NCBI GenBank assembly: GCA_001557505.1
Contig: LSAX01000006.1
Coordinates: forward strand, 1,302,001 to 1,366,000
DNA from: Reticulascus tulasneorum
Taxonomy: Eukaryota; Ascomycota; Sordariomycetes; Glomerellales; Reticulascaceae
Length of the DNA stretch: 64,000 nt
Reading direction: 5' to 3'
A program made the position numbers and the translations under genes. Below are positions 43,993 to 55,805 of the stretch, piece after piece (the stretch's first letter is position 1; the number at the start of each line of letters is the position of its first letter). The notes below the pieces were generated by a model. That model searched no databases. It was not told the DNA's origin and was given only the letters and a program-made list of their open reading frames with translations.

Positions 43993-46788
43993 ATGAAGAA
44001 ACTCAATACGGCATCGGTCTCATTGGCCGTCACCCCAACTGTAGTCTCCACCCTATTATCCCATGTACGTACGATCCCCGGAGCTGATCCTGGTTTTTGA
44101 TTTTGAACATATTCCTTGGATACTAGCGGATGGGTCCAGCACACACATGCTACTCGTCAGATAGCTGACGAAGCTCTAAATTAGTACCTCAATCGCAAGC
44201 CCCTGAAGCAGCGACCAACTGCTCATCTATCTTATGATGAGGGTCTGCATCTTATCAGATCGTTCCTGGACTTTGCTTCGCACCATACGGTTGAAGAACT
44301 TCAGGCCTTTACGGCCCAATGGGTTCCGCACCCACAATGGGTAAAGGTAGAGGTTGTTACAATTTCCGACGAGTTACTAGACAAGTCTGCTACCCTTCTC
44401 CAAAAGCAACTTGGCAAGGATGGTATACGGACCGTCGGGGGTCGGAAGTGGTGGCAATGGAGGCGACCAGATACTCCGTTGAAAGCAGAATGGATTGAAA
44501 TGCGGTCCGACTACCATGAACGGAAGAAGAAGAAGGCCGACGGTGGGAATCGAGTTATGCTTTACGTTCATGGAGGAGCCTATTTCTTCGGCAGCGTTGA
44601 CGAGCACCGATATCAGATGCAACGACATGCTCGAAAGCTCAAGGCTCGAGTTTTTGCGCCTAGATACAGACTTGCGCCGCAGTTCCCGTTTCCATGTGGG
44701 CTTCAGGATTGTCTAGCAGCTTATCTCTACCTGCTCACAGTCCAAGAACCGAACACCATTGTCCTGGCGGGTGATTCCGCTGGCGGGGGGATGGTCTTGT
44801 CCGTGCTGTGCATTTTGAGAGACCGTGGCCTACCATTACCTGCTGGTGCAGTCCTCATTAGCCCGTGGGTTGATCTTACGCATTCTTTTCCCAGCGTGTC
44901 CGGCGAGAATCCATTCGACTACATTCCGGCATCTGGTTTCCACCACAAGCCATCGAGGGCGTGGCCACCGCCGAACGAAGATGACCTAGAAATGATTAGA
45001 GAGCAGGCCGCGAAGCAAAAGAAAGGAGACAAAAGTGCGGCCACAACTGGCTCCTTGCAAGATAAGCGGAGCGCCCCAATCGCTACTATACCTGCGAACG
45101 GAAAGGACAACTCAAGCAGCTCAGAAGCCACTGGCGATGTTCCTCTTGGACAAGAAGCAACACTCCTTTCTGTCACGATTGGTGGCAAGATGGTCATGGT
45201 GAAGGACCAGATTCAGGTAAAATCGCTCATGCCACCTTGTTCAAAAGCACGTAACCCTAACAGAGGCTAGATGTATACCACCAACGAGCTGCTGTGTCAT
45301 CCGCTTGTGAGCCCAATTATGCAGCCCAGCTTGGGTGGCTTGCCTCCCCTGCTCATCATGGTGGGAGGAGGTGAACTACTTCGTGACGAGCAGATCTATC
45401 TGGCTCATAAGTGCGCCAATCCCTCAAAGTATGCGCCCTCAGAAGAATCTCTCACAGACAATGCGAAAACATTGCTGAAGCAGTACAAACCTACGGATGT
45501 TCAACTCCAAGTGTGGGATGATTTATGTCATGTGGCACCAACCCTCAGCTTTACACGTCCCGCGAAGTACATGTATCGGTCAATCGCGCAATTTAGCGCT
45601 TGGGCGCTGGCAAGAGCACAGCATGCTGAAATTGATATTCTTGATGATGATGACATCTCCGTCATTTCCAACTCCGCGTCTGATACCGACGAGCAGGAAC
45701 AGCAGCAAAAACTGAAGGAGGATAACACCGAGTATCACAAGTCTCCGTTCCAGGCGCAAGTTGGAAAGGCCGGGGATCCCCTACCCCCGTTTAGGGGACA
45801 TATGATCCGTCAACGTGTCACTCGTCACGGGGCAATCTACCCACTTGCGGCTCCGACGGACCTACCTGGATGCACTCTCAAGCAGTCTGATGTTGGTGTT
45901 ATCAAAGAAACACCTGTCAGGAAGTGGCTCGAGACCAAGAAGCAATGGGATACTAGGTACGCCAGCTCAAAAGCAAAAGTATTCAAGAAGATCGTCAAGG
46001 ATTTAGCGGCTGGTTACCTGGATTTTGGGGACGGGGAACGGCCGCCGCCAAGCGCACTCGCTGGAAGACGAAAGGTGCCAAAGATGCTAGACGAGAAGAA
46101 GAAGACCAAGAGCATGGGGTTGGCACTTTGGTCGTTATGGGGCTCGAAACACGACGAAATGACCGTCGAAAGAGAGGAAAAGGCTGATAGAGAGCCAGAA
46201 ACGACGGTGACCACCAAAGACGAAGGAGCTGGAGCACGCCCATTCCGAGAAATCGAGGCTCAAGAGCCAGCGCCGACCAGACCAGAGGCAAGCCGAAGCA
46301 GATCTCGACGAAGGACTGTGGTTGATGAACGTCAGACTCAAGGTGAAGATGATGGGGATAACACAGAACTTGATGCTCTTCTGGCTCTCAGAAAGGAAAA
46401 GCAGGGAGAGAAATCCACGTTCCTTAGTCCAGGCTTCGTCCCCGAAACTGGCGTCGCCGGGAAGCGGCCAATGCTGGACGGCATTGCAATGCCATTCAGC
46501 CTGGGCAAGGATGCGGATTCTGCCAGCATGATGACTCTGACATCGGCAATTAGCCCGAGTTCTCGACCCATCAGCCCTGTCGCCCCGATGAATATGGTGG
46601 AGAATGATTCAACTCTTGGTCGGAGCACTACAGATGTAGATATCCCGGCACAGGAAACCCCTGGTCCGGATACCGAGCGACCGGGACTGGAAAGTTTTGT
46701 CACCGCCGCTGAGGATCTTCCTAAAGCTGCAAAGGAGAACGGAAGCACCGCAGCAGCTGAGAAGGCAACGACGGATCAGAGAGGTTGA
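43993..46788 (+). CDS. Alpha/beta hydrolase (hormone-sensitive lipase-like) with long C-terminal extension
   Basis: Three exons (43993-44064, 44185-45216, 45271-46788) give 873 residues. The esterase/lipase core runs to about residue 480. The oxyanion motif HGGAYFFGS is at 153-161, the nucleophile elbow GDSAGG has Ser222, the probable acid is Asp407 (ELLRDEQ), and the catalytic His455 lies in DDLCHVAP. About 100 charged residues (around 270-370) are inserted between the core strands and the last catalytic residues, as in some fungal steryl-ester/lipase proteins. The following 390 residues are disordered and acidic/basic. They contain a conserved-looking RQRVTRHGAIYPLAAPTDLP and SMGLALWSLWGSKHDEM. 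The N-terminus is mildly hydrophobic, so membrane or lipid-droplet association is possible. The substrate is unknown. Confidence 0.85.
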
Positions 46789-47208
46789 ACTGTGTTGTTT
46801 GCAGAGCGATGATACATGCACATTAACCATGATACCCTCGAACGTGGCCCCGTCGTCATTGGATGCATTTCCAGACACGAGAGGAGATGCAGAGCTGCTT
46901 GTCCTTCATTATTTCCTAATTCCAGAATCAACATGCTCGCTCTTACATTAGATTTAAACTAAATGCCTTATATTTGATCATCCACTGCAATTGAACTTCG
47001 TTAAATGTGCGTTGAGCTGTGTTACATGTATTTGTACAAGTTGATACACTTTGAGGGTATACACATCGCTATCCAGCTAGGCAGTTCCTAGCAACATCAA
47101 AACTTCCATTTGAATCCCTTTGCTCGACGCCCATAGTGTCTGCGACGAGTCGGCAGGGAATAACCGCCCGGGCATCCTTCTCATTCTTCTAACGGTGAAG
47201 CTCATCCC
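46789..47208. other. Convergent intergenic region, hydrolase / mL41
   Basis: 0.42 kb between two 3' ends. No gene seen. Confidence 0.5.
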
Positions 47209-47577
47209 TCAATCGATCCCGTTTTGGGCCTTCCAATTCTGCAGATATATCGCCGGGTCCCGCGGGCCGTCTTTTGTTTGGTATTCACCACGCGTAGGTC
47301 TCATGGCAGCGGTAACGAATGGCGTGAGCTATTTCGAGTGTCAATACCCCCATATTTGCGAAACTCTGGTAAGAAATCCACGAACCTTGAACTGGGCCAG
47401 ACCTTCCGGCACAACGTAGGTCCTTACTTTCTCCCATTCAATCAAATAACTCCCAAACCGCGTGTGTCGACCCGTGGAGCCGGTTCGGTTTCCCTTGTAG
47501 AAGCCCTTGTTGACGTCCTTGGTCGTCAACTTCAGATGCTTGTATCTGTGGACGAGGAGGGATGGTGTTGGCCTCAT
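47209..47577 (-). CDS. MRPL27: Mitochondrial large-subunit ribosomal protein mL41 (MRPL27)
   Basis: Two exons (47577-47348 and 47299-47209; 48-nt intron) give 106 residues. It is a component of the mitochondrial ribosome 54S subunit. The first exon codes MRPTPSLLVHRYKHLKLTT, then KDVNKGFYKGNRTGSTGRHT and FGSYLIEWEKVRTYVVPEG, all strongly characteristic of mL41. The first exon reads open to a stop just past the donor (IWGY), so a naive gene call ends early. Using the GTATTG donor and the CATGAG acceptor adds PTRGEYQTKDGPRDPAIYLQ and NWKAQNGID, which restores the family C-terminus (YL-xx-W-xxx-NG-x-D). The donor is weaker than most here but the phases fit. Length is normal for filamentous ascomycetes. 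Confidence 0.88.
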
Positions 47578-48271
47578 ATTGGCGGTGGTTTTGCCTATAT
47601 CATAGCCCGGGGAGGGTGTTCGGTTGCCGATTTCTATGAAGCTGGACCTTTTTATTCTCCGGAAAGCGGTTCTTCGAAATTTGAAGGTGGTCCGGATTAG
47701 CGTTGGTCCCGCCCCGACCTTTCATGCACGGGCCACCAGATATGCAGCAACTACCTCCGTACCTGTGAACCAATCGCGCATAATTCTTTCATAGTGCAAC
47801 TTTGAGGAACAAGAACATGGACTCACTCGCACCCACCAAGCGGATCGGGGACGAAGCAGAGGCGGGACGTAAAGAATTCCCTTTGCCAATCTATCAAGGC
47901 TATATCTGGAATTTTATCTCCTAATGGGATGCCACCGCATCTCGAGACTGCCAGATAACTACCAGGCCACCTCCGCGATTTCCAGGCTGGTCCCGTCTCA
48001 TCAGGGAAGAGTCCTGGGTTTTGAAATATGCTGTCCTGTTTCCTTTTATTGCTATCACAACTCTGGCTTTCACTCTTGGCAAGCGTCGCATCTATGCTGG
48101 AGAAGGGTGGCTTGGCCAGATTACTTTTCGAATTGAAACAATGTCTACAAGCCGCAGTGACAGTTCAAAAATCACATCATTATATAAATATCCTTGCAAC
48201 CGCTGACCCGTTCCCCTTTTCTTTTGGAACATCCTTCAGTCTTGTACTCGTTAATATGTCCGAAACCAGTC
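47578..48271. other. mL41 promoter region and CDF 3' flank
   Basis: 0.7 kb between same-strand genes. No other coding signal recognised. Confidence 0.5.
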
Positions 48272-50255
48272 TCATGTAGAACTGTTGCTCGAGACTTCTG
48301 TTTCGGTCACTTGGCTCACATCCTTCTTCCCTCTCAGCAGGATCTCTTTCAGCGTTCTCTTCTTCTTCTTGTCCTTCTTTTCGTACAGTGGCTTATGTTC
48401 TGTGTGGATGTTATGGTCGTCTTCGTAGTCGACATGCACAAATGCTCTCTCCACGTCTCCCAGACCTGTCGACATAGTTAGGCAAGGACTTGAGAATTCG
48501 GGGCACTTGAACGCTTACCTTCAATCTTCCGCTGCAAATCTTGTGCCACATCATGAGAGATTTTGAGCGGCGTTTCCTCATCCATTACGACGTCAATCTC
48601 AACATAGTACTTTTGCCCAGCATGGTACGCTCTGCACTGTGAAGAGTCAGACAAGTTTGGCCTGCGTGGGAACGTTTCCGAGCAATTACAGTGTCCACTT
48701 TCATTATCCGATCATCGTGGGTCATTGACATATACACCAACTTTGACACGAATTCTCTGGGTGCCGATTTACCGACCAGTAGCCAAACTTGATCAAACGC
48801 GTTGGCTACCCAGGAGAACAGGATGATCAGTGCAATGCAAATAGCACCAATTGGATCCAGGTACCAGACGAATCTGTCTCCAACGACTGACATGACTAAG
48901 CCGAAGATGTTGACAGCAATATCATTGCGGTGATCGATCTGTATGCTGGTCAGCCTTGATGGTGTCACGAGCGGGTGGGTTTCCATACGAAGAAGACATG
49001 TACCGAAGGAAATCTCCGATAGGCAAAGCAATAGAACATGAGAGAAGTCTTGGCGAAAACTAATCAGGTTAGTGGTGCAGAGGGGGAAAGGCTGGGAAGC
49101 TACAATGACTTACTAGCTATACTGACAAAGACAATGGGAATGATGTGCAATTCCTCGGATTCGGTTGCACCTGCACCTATGGCTCGTCCAGATTCAACCT
49201 GGTCGAGGTTAGCGAGAAAGACTTGGCAATCCAGGATTTGTTCCCTTACCAGGAGTTGAATGGCGACCGTGGTCATCAACGCACAGAAGAGAATGATGCC
49301 GATCGTCTCGATCCTGGTTCGCCCCTTTTATTTGCATCAGTTTCCGACGGTGATCTCTGGAACGGCATTTGACTTACAACAGGGTATTTGTACACACTTG
49401 GGCGAGCAGCCATTCTGGAAGTGACGAGCATTACAAAGGAAGAGACAAGATCCATCTACCCTTCCGTCAATAAATTGTATCAAGTTTTCAGAAGAGACTC
49501 TACTAACGAAGGCGTCTGCTGCCGTGGCGAACAACTAATAGCAGAGTCAACAAGGTCTGATCAAAAACCGCAGCGTTTCAAGAGTCATTATTTACCGAAA
49601 GTGATCCGGTAGAGACTGCAGCATACATCTGGATGATGAAGAGGCAGAAGTTCACCGTGAAAGACGCGTTGACAGCGAACTTGATCCTTGGTCCCATCCG
49701 AATATCTTCCTCTACTTGCAGACGCTCTTCGTCATCGGCGCCAAGAAAGCGGTCAATCAGTTCATTCTGACGAGTATAATACTTCTTTAGCTTTCGTTTG
49801 TTGCCATTGGGATGGTCAATCTGCAGCTGCTTTTTGCTGACGTTTTCCCGACGGTGGCGGCCGAAGCTCATGGGATCTGCGGGGTTCATGATCTCGACAG
49901 TTGACGAGTCTCCCCTGGTAGATGAATGGCCAGCATCATCCCGTTCAGTAATGGGAGCCAGGGACTTGGGATCAGTCTCGAGAGGAACAATCTTATCCTC
50001 AGTTCCTGCCATTGGTACTGGTGTGATGCTGTCACTGTGGGCAGCTTGGTCTAATTCTAAGTTAGTTGGGCATTTCTACTACTGAGCATTGGCGCATTGA
50101 AGTGTCTGGCAGGACATGGCAGGGTATTGCCGATGCCAAGAGGCACCGCCGGCCATGTCTGAACCGACAAAGAGAGATTGGGCAAGAAGAACCGAGCTTA
50201 GGTACCACTTACCTCCTGGGCGGGAGTTGTGCTGAGACTCGGAAGGACTTGACAT
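48272..50255 (-). CDS. Cation diffusion facilitator, manganese-type (Mn-CDF)
   Basis: Ten exons: 50255-50213, 50050-49596, 49534-49508, 49455-49378, 49324-49250, 49198-49114, 49059-49004, 48938-48690, 48636-48519 and 48465-48272. They give 459 residues. CDF proteins move divalent metal out of the cytosol by proton antiport. A disordered N-terminus is followed by KLKKYYTRQNELIDRFLGAD, a signature of the Mn-CDF branch. TM2 carries Asp173-x3-Asp177 (DAFMD, assembled from exons 3 and 4). TM5 carries Asp275-x3-Asp279 (DHRND). The DxxxD pairs, in place of HxxxD, point to Mn2+. The C-terminal cytoplasmic dimerisation domain reads AYHAGQKYYVEIDVVMDEET to LGDVERAFVHVDYE. Exon 3 is only 27 nt. Likely location is Golgi, vacuole or similar; not decidable here. 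Confidence 0.91.
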
Positions 50256-52142
50256 TTTTAGAATTATGCTGATGAGAAGATCTGAGAAAATATGTATTGG
50301 AGAAGGAAGTTCGGCTGATGCGACTTGCGAAGAGCAGCATTATATTATCGCTCGACGTATCAACTAAGGCGAGACTGGCTTCCAAAGGAGGAGGAGGAGC
50401 CGGGGCTTGCCACCACGCCCGTTGCATCGTATCACCCTGGATCAATGCATCTAGCAAAACTAACCTTTGCCAGAAACAGACCCTGAACTATTGAGTGAGC
50501 TCCTGTGCAAATTTTGCAGGTTGCCGCGTCCTTTCTCCACATTCCTGTCAACGCTTTGGTTGCTGCGGGTGGTTGGTGTGATGCTATTTGCATCTGCCGA
50601 CCAGGCGTCTTTTGCAGACAAGTGCAACCGATGTGGGCAACTAGAGTCGAGACGGGACGAATACAAGGACAAATTAGGGATGGTATGGGGACATGTGCCG
50701 CAGGGACCCTTGTCAGTGTAGATTGAATGCATGGTAGAGGGAGGCGATCAGGAAGAGGTCCGAGCAACTACCACGACGATTGGCCAAGGGCTCGTTTCAC
50801 ACCGACGGGACATTCAAGAGCCGCGAAAGCTTCAACCAGAAAAGAATCAGTGGGCAAACTGCCAAGAGTTCCACCCAGTTACAAACTCAAGTCGGAGCAC
50901 TGAACCGGACCTGTTTCTTGGCAATGTTCCGGCCCACCATTTGTTTGGAACTCCTCCTTTTTGACTTCTTTCTTCCAGATCTAACCCTGTTCCTAGAATA
51001 TCCATCAAACAAGCATCTGAGTCCGGTCCTAATCCTGGCACGAGACTCCAGAAACGGTTACTTGCCTCCCCTCGTCGTCTAGATGCCATCCCAACCCCCC
51101 ACTGACGCAACTAACCCCCGGCTCCACCCCCGACATTGGCATTCTGTAACCTGCTGGGACACTGACTGCCACTGCACTTCGAACGCCTAGGCTTGGCTTC
51201 GAGAACCACTGTTGCCCGAGATGGTACTGGCGGCGCAGTATGTCTTTGGCGAGATTTGGCATGGCGTCCGTTTCAAGCGTTTTAATTTGAAATAACCGCG
51301 TTCTTATTTGATGCTGTTTTCAGAAGACTAGACGTGCGTCTACCTTCATCCAATCGTCTCGTATCAGGTCTTAGTATTCCGGTTAGGATGGTCTGGAGTC
51401 CAATGCCAAGAGAAATGCGAAGCTGATCGAGACAAGTTTGTATAGCCAAAACCTTCCCCAGCTGTGTAAGTACTCGTCACGCGTCGGTCAGGTCGAGCCG
51501 GCCACTCGATCCTCTCCGGCAAATCATGCTGGACCAGCAAAGATCTCAAACTTGGTTGATCCAGAGATCTGCTTGTGGACTAGGTCTTGTCTCCGAACGA
51601 AGCATTGAACCGATGTCTCTTCCTCGCTCGACTGGGCTCCGTCCAGAACCACGTCTTTCATGCTTGGCGAGACATGGGTGTTTTCTGAATCATGACGGCA
51701 CAGGCTCTGTCCCAAGTCCGCGTTTATTCTTTCCCTCGCTCGTCAAGAGGCATTGAAGATTGTTGCCATAGATAAGCATATTAAAGCAAGGTGAATCCGG
51801 TATTTCCAAGACTTTTTCTGCGCCACTGTGTGTGTGTGTTCTATTCTCCTTGTATCGGAAACTTTTTAACTTCCGATTTCTTTATTTTCCTTACCTTTCC
51901 TTTTCTCTTGTCGGGATTTTTTTTTGGTTTGCCGGAGCTTTTCGTCTGTTCTTTCATACTGGAAGCTGCGGGACGGCTTCAATTGTCCCTTTCTTCTCCT
52001 TTACTGCGTTTCTTATGAGTTGAGGTTCGTCAGCAGCAGCCCCGGATAACTTGGCTGCTTGAACTCTCGGCTCTCCCTTTTGTTTCAACGAGGGAGACCT
52101 CTCAAGTAGACTCCTTCGTCACAGTACTTCATAATTAGAAAA
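50256..52142. promoter_or_regulatory. Divergent intergenic region, Mn-CDF / ZIP transporter
   Basis: 1.9 kb holding both promoters. A CAAGGT hexamer (51787-51792), like the core reported for the fungal zinc regulator ZafA, lies 351 bp before the ZIP start. A small inverted repeat TCGGAA...TTCCGA (51855-51876) gives CGG-N14-CCG. Both are short enough to occur by chance. The 300 bp before the ZIP start are pyrimidine-rich, as in fungal core promoters. No further gene seen. Confidence 0.35.
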
Positions 52143-53668
52143 ATGGCAGACGCACTGGCACCCGAAAAACCGCAGTGTGGAGGTGGTGTGGATGTTGGCG
52201 AGTATGATGTTGGAATCCATGTCCTTGGTCTTTGTGAGTTGGAGCTCCCCCAACATTGGTTTGACAGCTACTAATAGTGTCACAGTTTTGGTGTTGCTTG
52301 CTTCGATCTTTGGTAGGACTATCTGGCAAGATTCTCTTGGGGTACGAGATGCTGATGTAGATCAACTGCTTAGGTGCCGGATTCCCCGTGGTAGCAAAGA
52401 AAGTCAAGTGGTTGAAGGTGCCGCCAAAAGTCTTCTTCGCCTGCAAGCATTTTGGTACAGGTGTCCTGATCGCAACTGCGTTTGTTCATGTACGTATTGC
52501 CAAGTGGTGGAACTTGATTGGGAATCTGACGCGATGGCAGCTACTACCGACGGCCTTCTTCAGTCTCTCTGACCCTTGCCTCCCGGATCTCTTCACGAAA
52601 GATTATCCTCCAATTACTGGCGCCATCATGATGTTTTCTATGTTCTGCCTGTTTGTCGTCGAGATGGTTATCAACGCCAAGGCTGGTGGCCACTCGCATG
52701 GTGGACCCATGGGGTTGGACAGCGGTCATGCTCATTCCCATGCCGCACAGGCTCCAATTCGACCGCAGCGCCCTTACCGCGGTAGCTTCGATGTCGAAGA
52801 CATTGACTATGAGAAGAAGATGGCTCAAAAGGTGTATGAAGAGAAGCAACGATATGCTGCACAAGAGAATCCCTTCGATGATGCCAACTCGTTGGTTCCG
52901 CCTTCGGAAATGCCTGCATGGTTCATTGTGTTCTACGAACAGTATGTTCGCCAGCGCCTGGAGATGATGAACATGATCAGGGGCTCAGATACCAACAAGG
53001 ACCAGTCTGTTGTCACTGTCAAGCCCGTGGAGGAGCCATGGTATGATGCTGAGGGTCAGACCGTCGATCCAGCCGTCTACCGCAAGATGTCCATGAACAT
53101 AACTCTGTTGGAGGGCGGTATTCTATTCCACTCGGTCTTCGTCGGTATTACTATCTCGCTTACCATCGATGGATTCATCATCTTGCTCGTGGCCATCCTG
53201 TTCCACCAAATGTTCGAGGGTCTCGGTCTGGGCTCCCGTATCGCTGAAGTTCCCTATCCCAAGAAAAGCGTTCGCCCTTGGCTTCTGGTTGTTGCTTTTG
53301 GAACTACCGCCCCCATTGGCCAAGCGATCGGTCTCCTTACCCGAGGCAGCTATGATCCAAATAGCGCCTTCGGCCTCATCATCGTGGGAGTCTTCAACGC
53401 CATGTAAGTCCGCTGATCAGGTCGAGTAAGAAAACTGCTAACATCACACCAGATCATCCGGGCTCTTGCTCTATGCTGCTCTCGTTGATCTGCTGGCTGA
53501 GGACTTCCTGTCTGAGGAGGCAAACAGGGTTCTGACGAAAAAGAACAAGATCGCGGCGTTTGCCTATGTCATCGCTGGAGGTAAGCTGGAGTCGGCATCT
53601 TATATTCAAATAGGTAAACTAATCATTCTCTAGCTGCGGGTATGTCGGTTGTCGGTATCTTCGCATAA
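52143..53668 (+). CDS. ZIP-family zinc/iron transporter
   Basis: Six exons: 52143-52233, 52286-52312, 52374-52489, 52541-53403, 53453-53580 and 53634-53668. They give 419 residues. ZIP proteins bring Zn2+ (or Fe2+) into the cytosol. An extracellular start (MADALAPEKPQCGGGVDVGE) precedes TM1. The TM2-TM3 part gives HFGTGVLIATAFVHLLPTAF. A His-rich cytosolic loop (GGHSHGGPMGLDSGHAHSHA) lies between TM3 and TM4. TM4 has HSVFVGITISL and TM5 the signature HQMFEGLGLGSRIAE. The last exons add YAALVDLLAEDF and VVGIFA. Intron 3 (52490-52540, 51 nt) is stop-free and a multiple of three; splicing it restores FVHLLPTAF, whereas retention would insert 17 residues between the metal-binding His and LLP. Similar in layout to fungal Zrt1/Zrt2 proteins. 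Confidence 0.93.
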
Positions 53669-55805
53669 ACATCTACCGACTCCTTCGACTCCAACCGCGA
53701 GTCCAACACATCTCCCGTCATGGCTTCCTCGACAGGAGTTTCAATATATAGGATCACGCCGAGCTCAGCTCATCCATTTCAGTTAATGCGCCACGCAAGC
53801 CAAGAATCAACCCTCGAGGCCCACCGATTTGAGGGGACGTGGCGCAGACCATCAACATTCGCTTCGACGGGTTCTGTTAGCGGAGAATCACTCGTTATCA
53901 TTATATGCTGCAGGATTTTGTCAACCTAGGCTGTGTGCACCCCAACAGACCAAAAATCTACCACATTCGTTGTTCTCCCTACCTTCTTTCTTCGGGGCAA
54001 CTTCCATTTTCTGCAGTGATAGGCGTTTTCTTGGCTTGTGCATCCAGAGGATAAAACGGATAGATTGGGCGAAATTATACACGGAGTCCCAGGTGAAAAT
54101 CAAGCTGGGTTTACAAAATACTTAGTTCCAGAGTCCACTATTGCCATTACTAGAGCAGGCGGATGACGACGGGAGTTTGAAAAAATGTTTCTAGAATACG
54201 TATAATAGACCGACCAGACCAGAATAGATCACGCAAGTCCCGGTTGCCCACCAGTCCAACTTTCTTGCACGATAGTAACACCTTTTCTGAAAGCGAGTAA
54301 GAGAAAATCGTTCAACACTGTTGCAGTATGTATATCGCCACCTCTCTGTTGTCGGCACTTGAGCATGAACAGAATGGGCGGGAATGTTTCAGGTCGAGAT
54401 ATGGGCGGGATTCTGGCCACATCCAGGAGCGGAAGGAGGGTATTTTTGCGGCAAGTATAAGAGAGGTGGAAAAGAGTCTGGGCTCCGTGCATCCAGGCCG
54501 CGAATGATGCATAGCAACTGGAAACGAAGAGGTGAGATAAGACGATATCGAGAAAGTGATATATCCTTGAAGAAGAGCACGACCTCAGAGTTGAAACCTT
54601 GACGTCCAGAGAAACTTGGTACCCTTGTCATCAGGGCCTGTTTGTGCGTCGACCTGTTCAAGTTAGACCAGCATTTTCCCCATAGTCTTTTTTTAGAGTT
54701 AAGTGCCCGACAAGGGGGTTGCAGCCGGAAAATAAAATAAAGAAAGGATTACTATCCCCCTAGATCTCACTGGCTGTTGGCGGTGTTTCGGAACAGAAAT
54801 CCGAACCCTTTTCAGACGGCTGGGCCTGAGCAGAGTCTCTCGCGAAACCTTCTAGACTTCCCACCCTCCCCTGAAATGGTTGTATGTGGGCTTCCTACGG
54901 GAGGCGCTGGGATCACAACGCCCCCAATTGAGGGGTGCAGCGGAGGATTATCTCCACTCGGGTGGGATGGGAGGCACATGAAGCAGAGAGAGCCTGATCT
55001 CCCCGTCAGCCCTTGCGGATCGCCAAGCTGCCAGATATGGATTGCCTGTGGTAGCTTGGGGTACACAAAGTGGAAGGGATCTCCCCCGTTGGGCCGACCT
55101 AGTTCCCAATTGAACCAGGTCTCGGCCGGGGTAGTGTATCAGAATATTGACAAATACCGCTGGCCTTCCCAAGTGGTTCCTATTTATGGCTACTGGCGAC
55201 GCTCTTCCTGTCTGATCGAGAGCTGATCACGATGGTCCTTGTGCAATCCAGCATGTCGAGCCGATTGACACGCGGGCACAAACTCACCATAGTCTGAGGA
55301 AGACTTGGCGCGGTGTTTTGGCATTCGCAACCTCGGCCAAACCTGCTTTATGCTTTCGAGGCAGAGGCAGTCTCGAAAATCTCGGTTACAGGTGCTTCCA
55401 GCGAAAGGTAAGGTGAGGCGATGATGTTCTGATAACACATTGCGCCAAGGCGATTGACTGGCCATCAAAGAGAGATTTGGGAACGAGGGAACTCTTCAGG
55501 CATGATCAAGCGGACTGTCTCCCCGTCGTGCCACGGGCCTCTACCTGAAAGAAAAGGAAGTCCGAGTCGACGAGACAATCAGGCGACTGAACAATCATTG
55601 ACGCCATGGATGGCCATGGTATATGATTGATACCCATCGATGTGGTTCTCAATTACGCTACGAAACATCAATTAGACTCAGTAGACTTGTTTCACGACTT
55701 TTTGATTCAGCACTATTATGATATCTCTCTCTATGGGGAAGAACCGGCCGAATCTAGCATTAAAGCATTTCCCAATCTTCCCTTCCCCGTCTCTCGTTCC
55801 GGAGT
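53669..55805. other. Convergent intergenic region, ZIP / GH3
   Basis: 2.1 kb between two 3' ends, unusually long for a convergent pair. Open frames up to 149 codons (54777-55226) show no family features. I see nothing I can call. Confidence 0.5.

Noticed and set aside
54777..55226. 149-codon frame between ZIP and GH3 genes
   Set aside because: Pro/Gly/Ser-rich chance frame without domain features.
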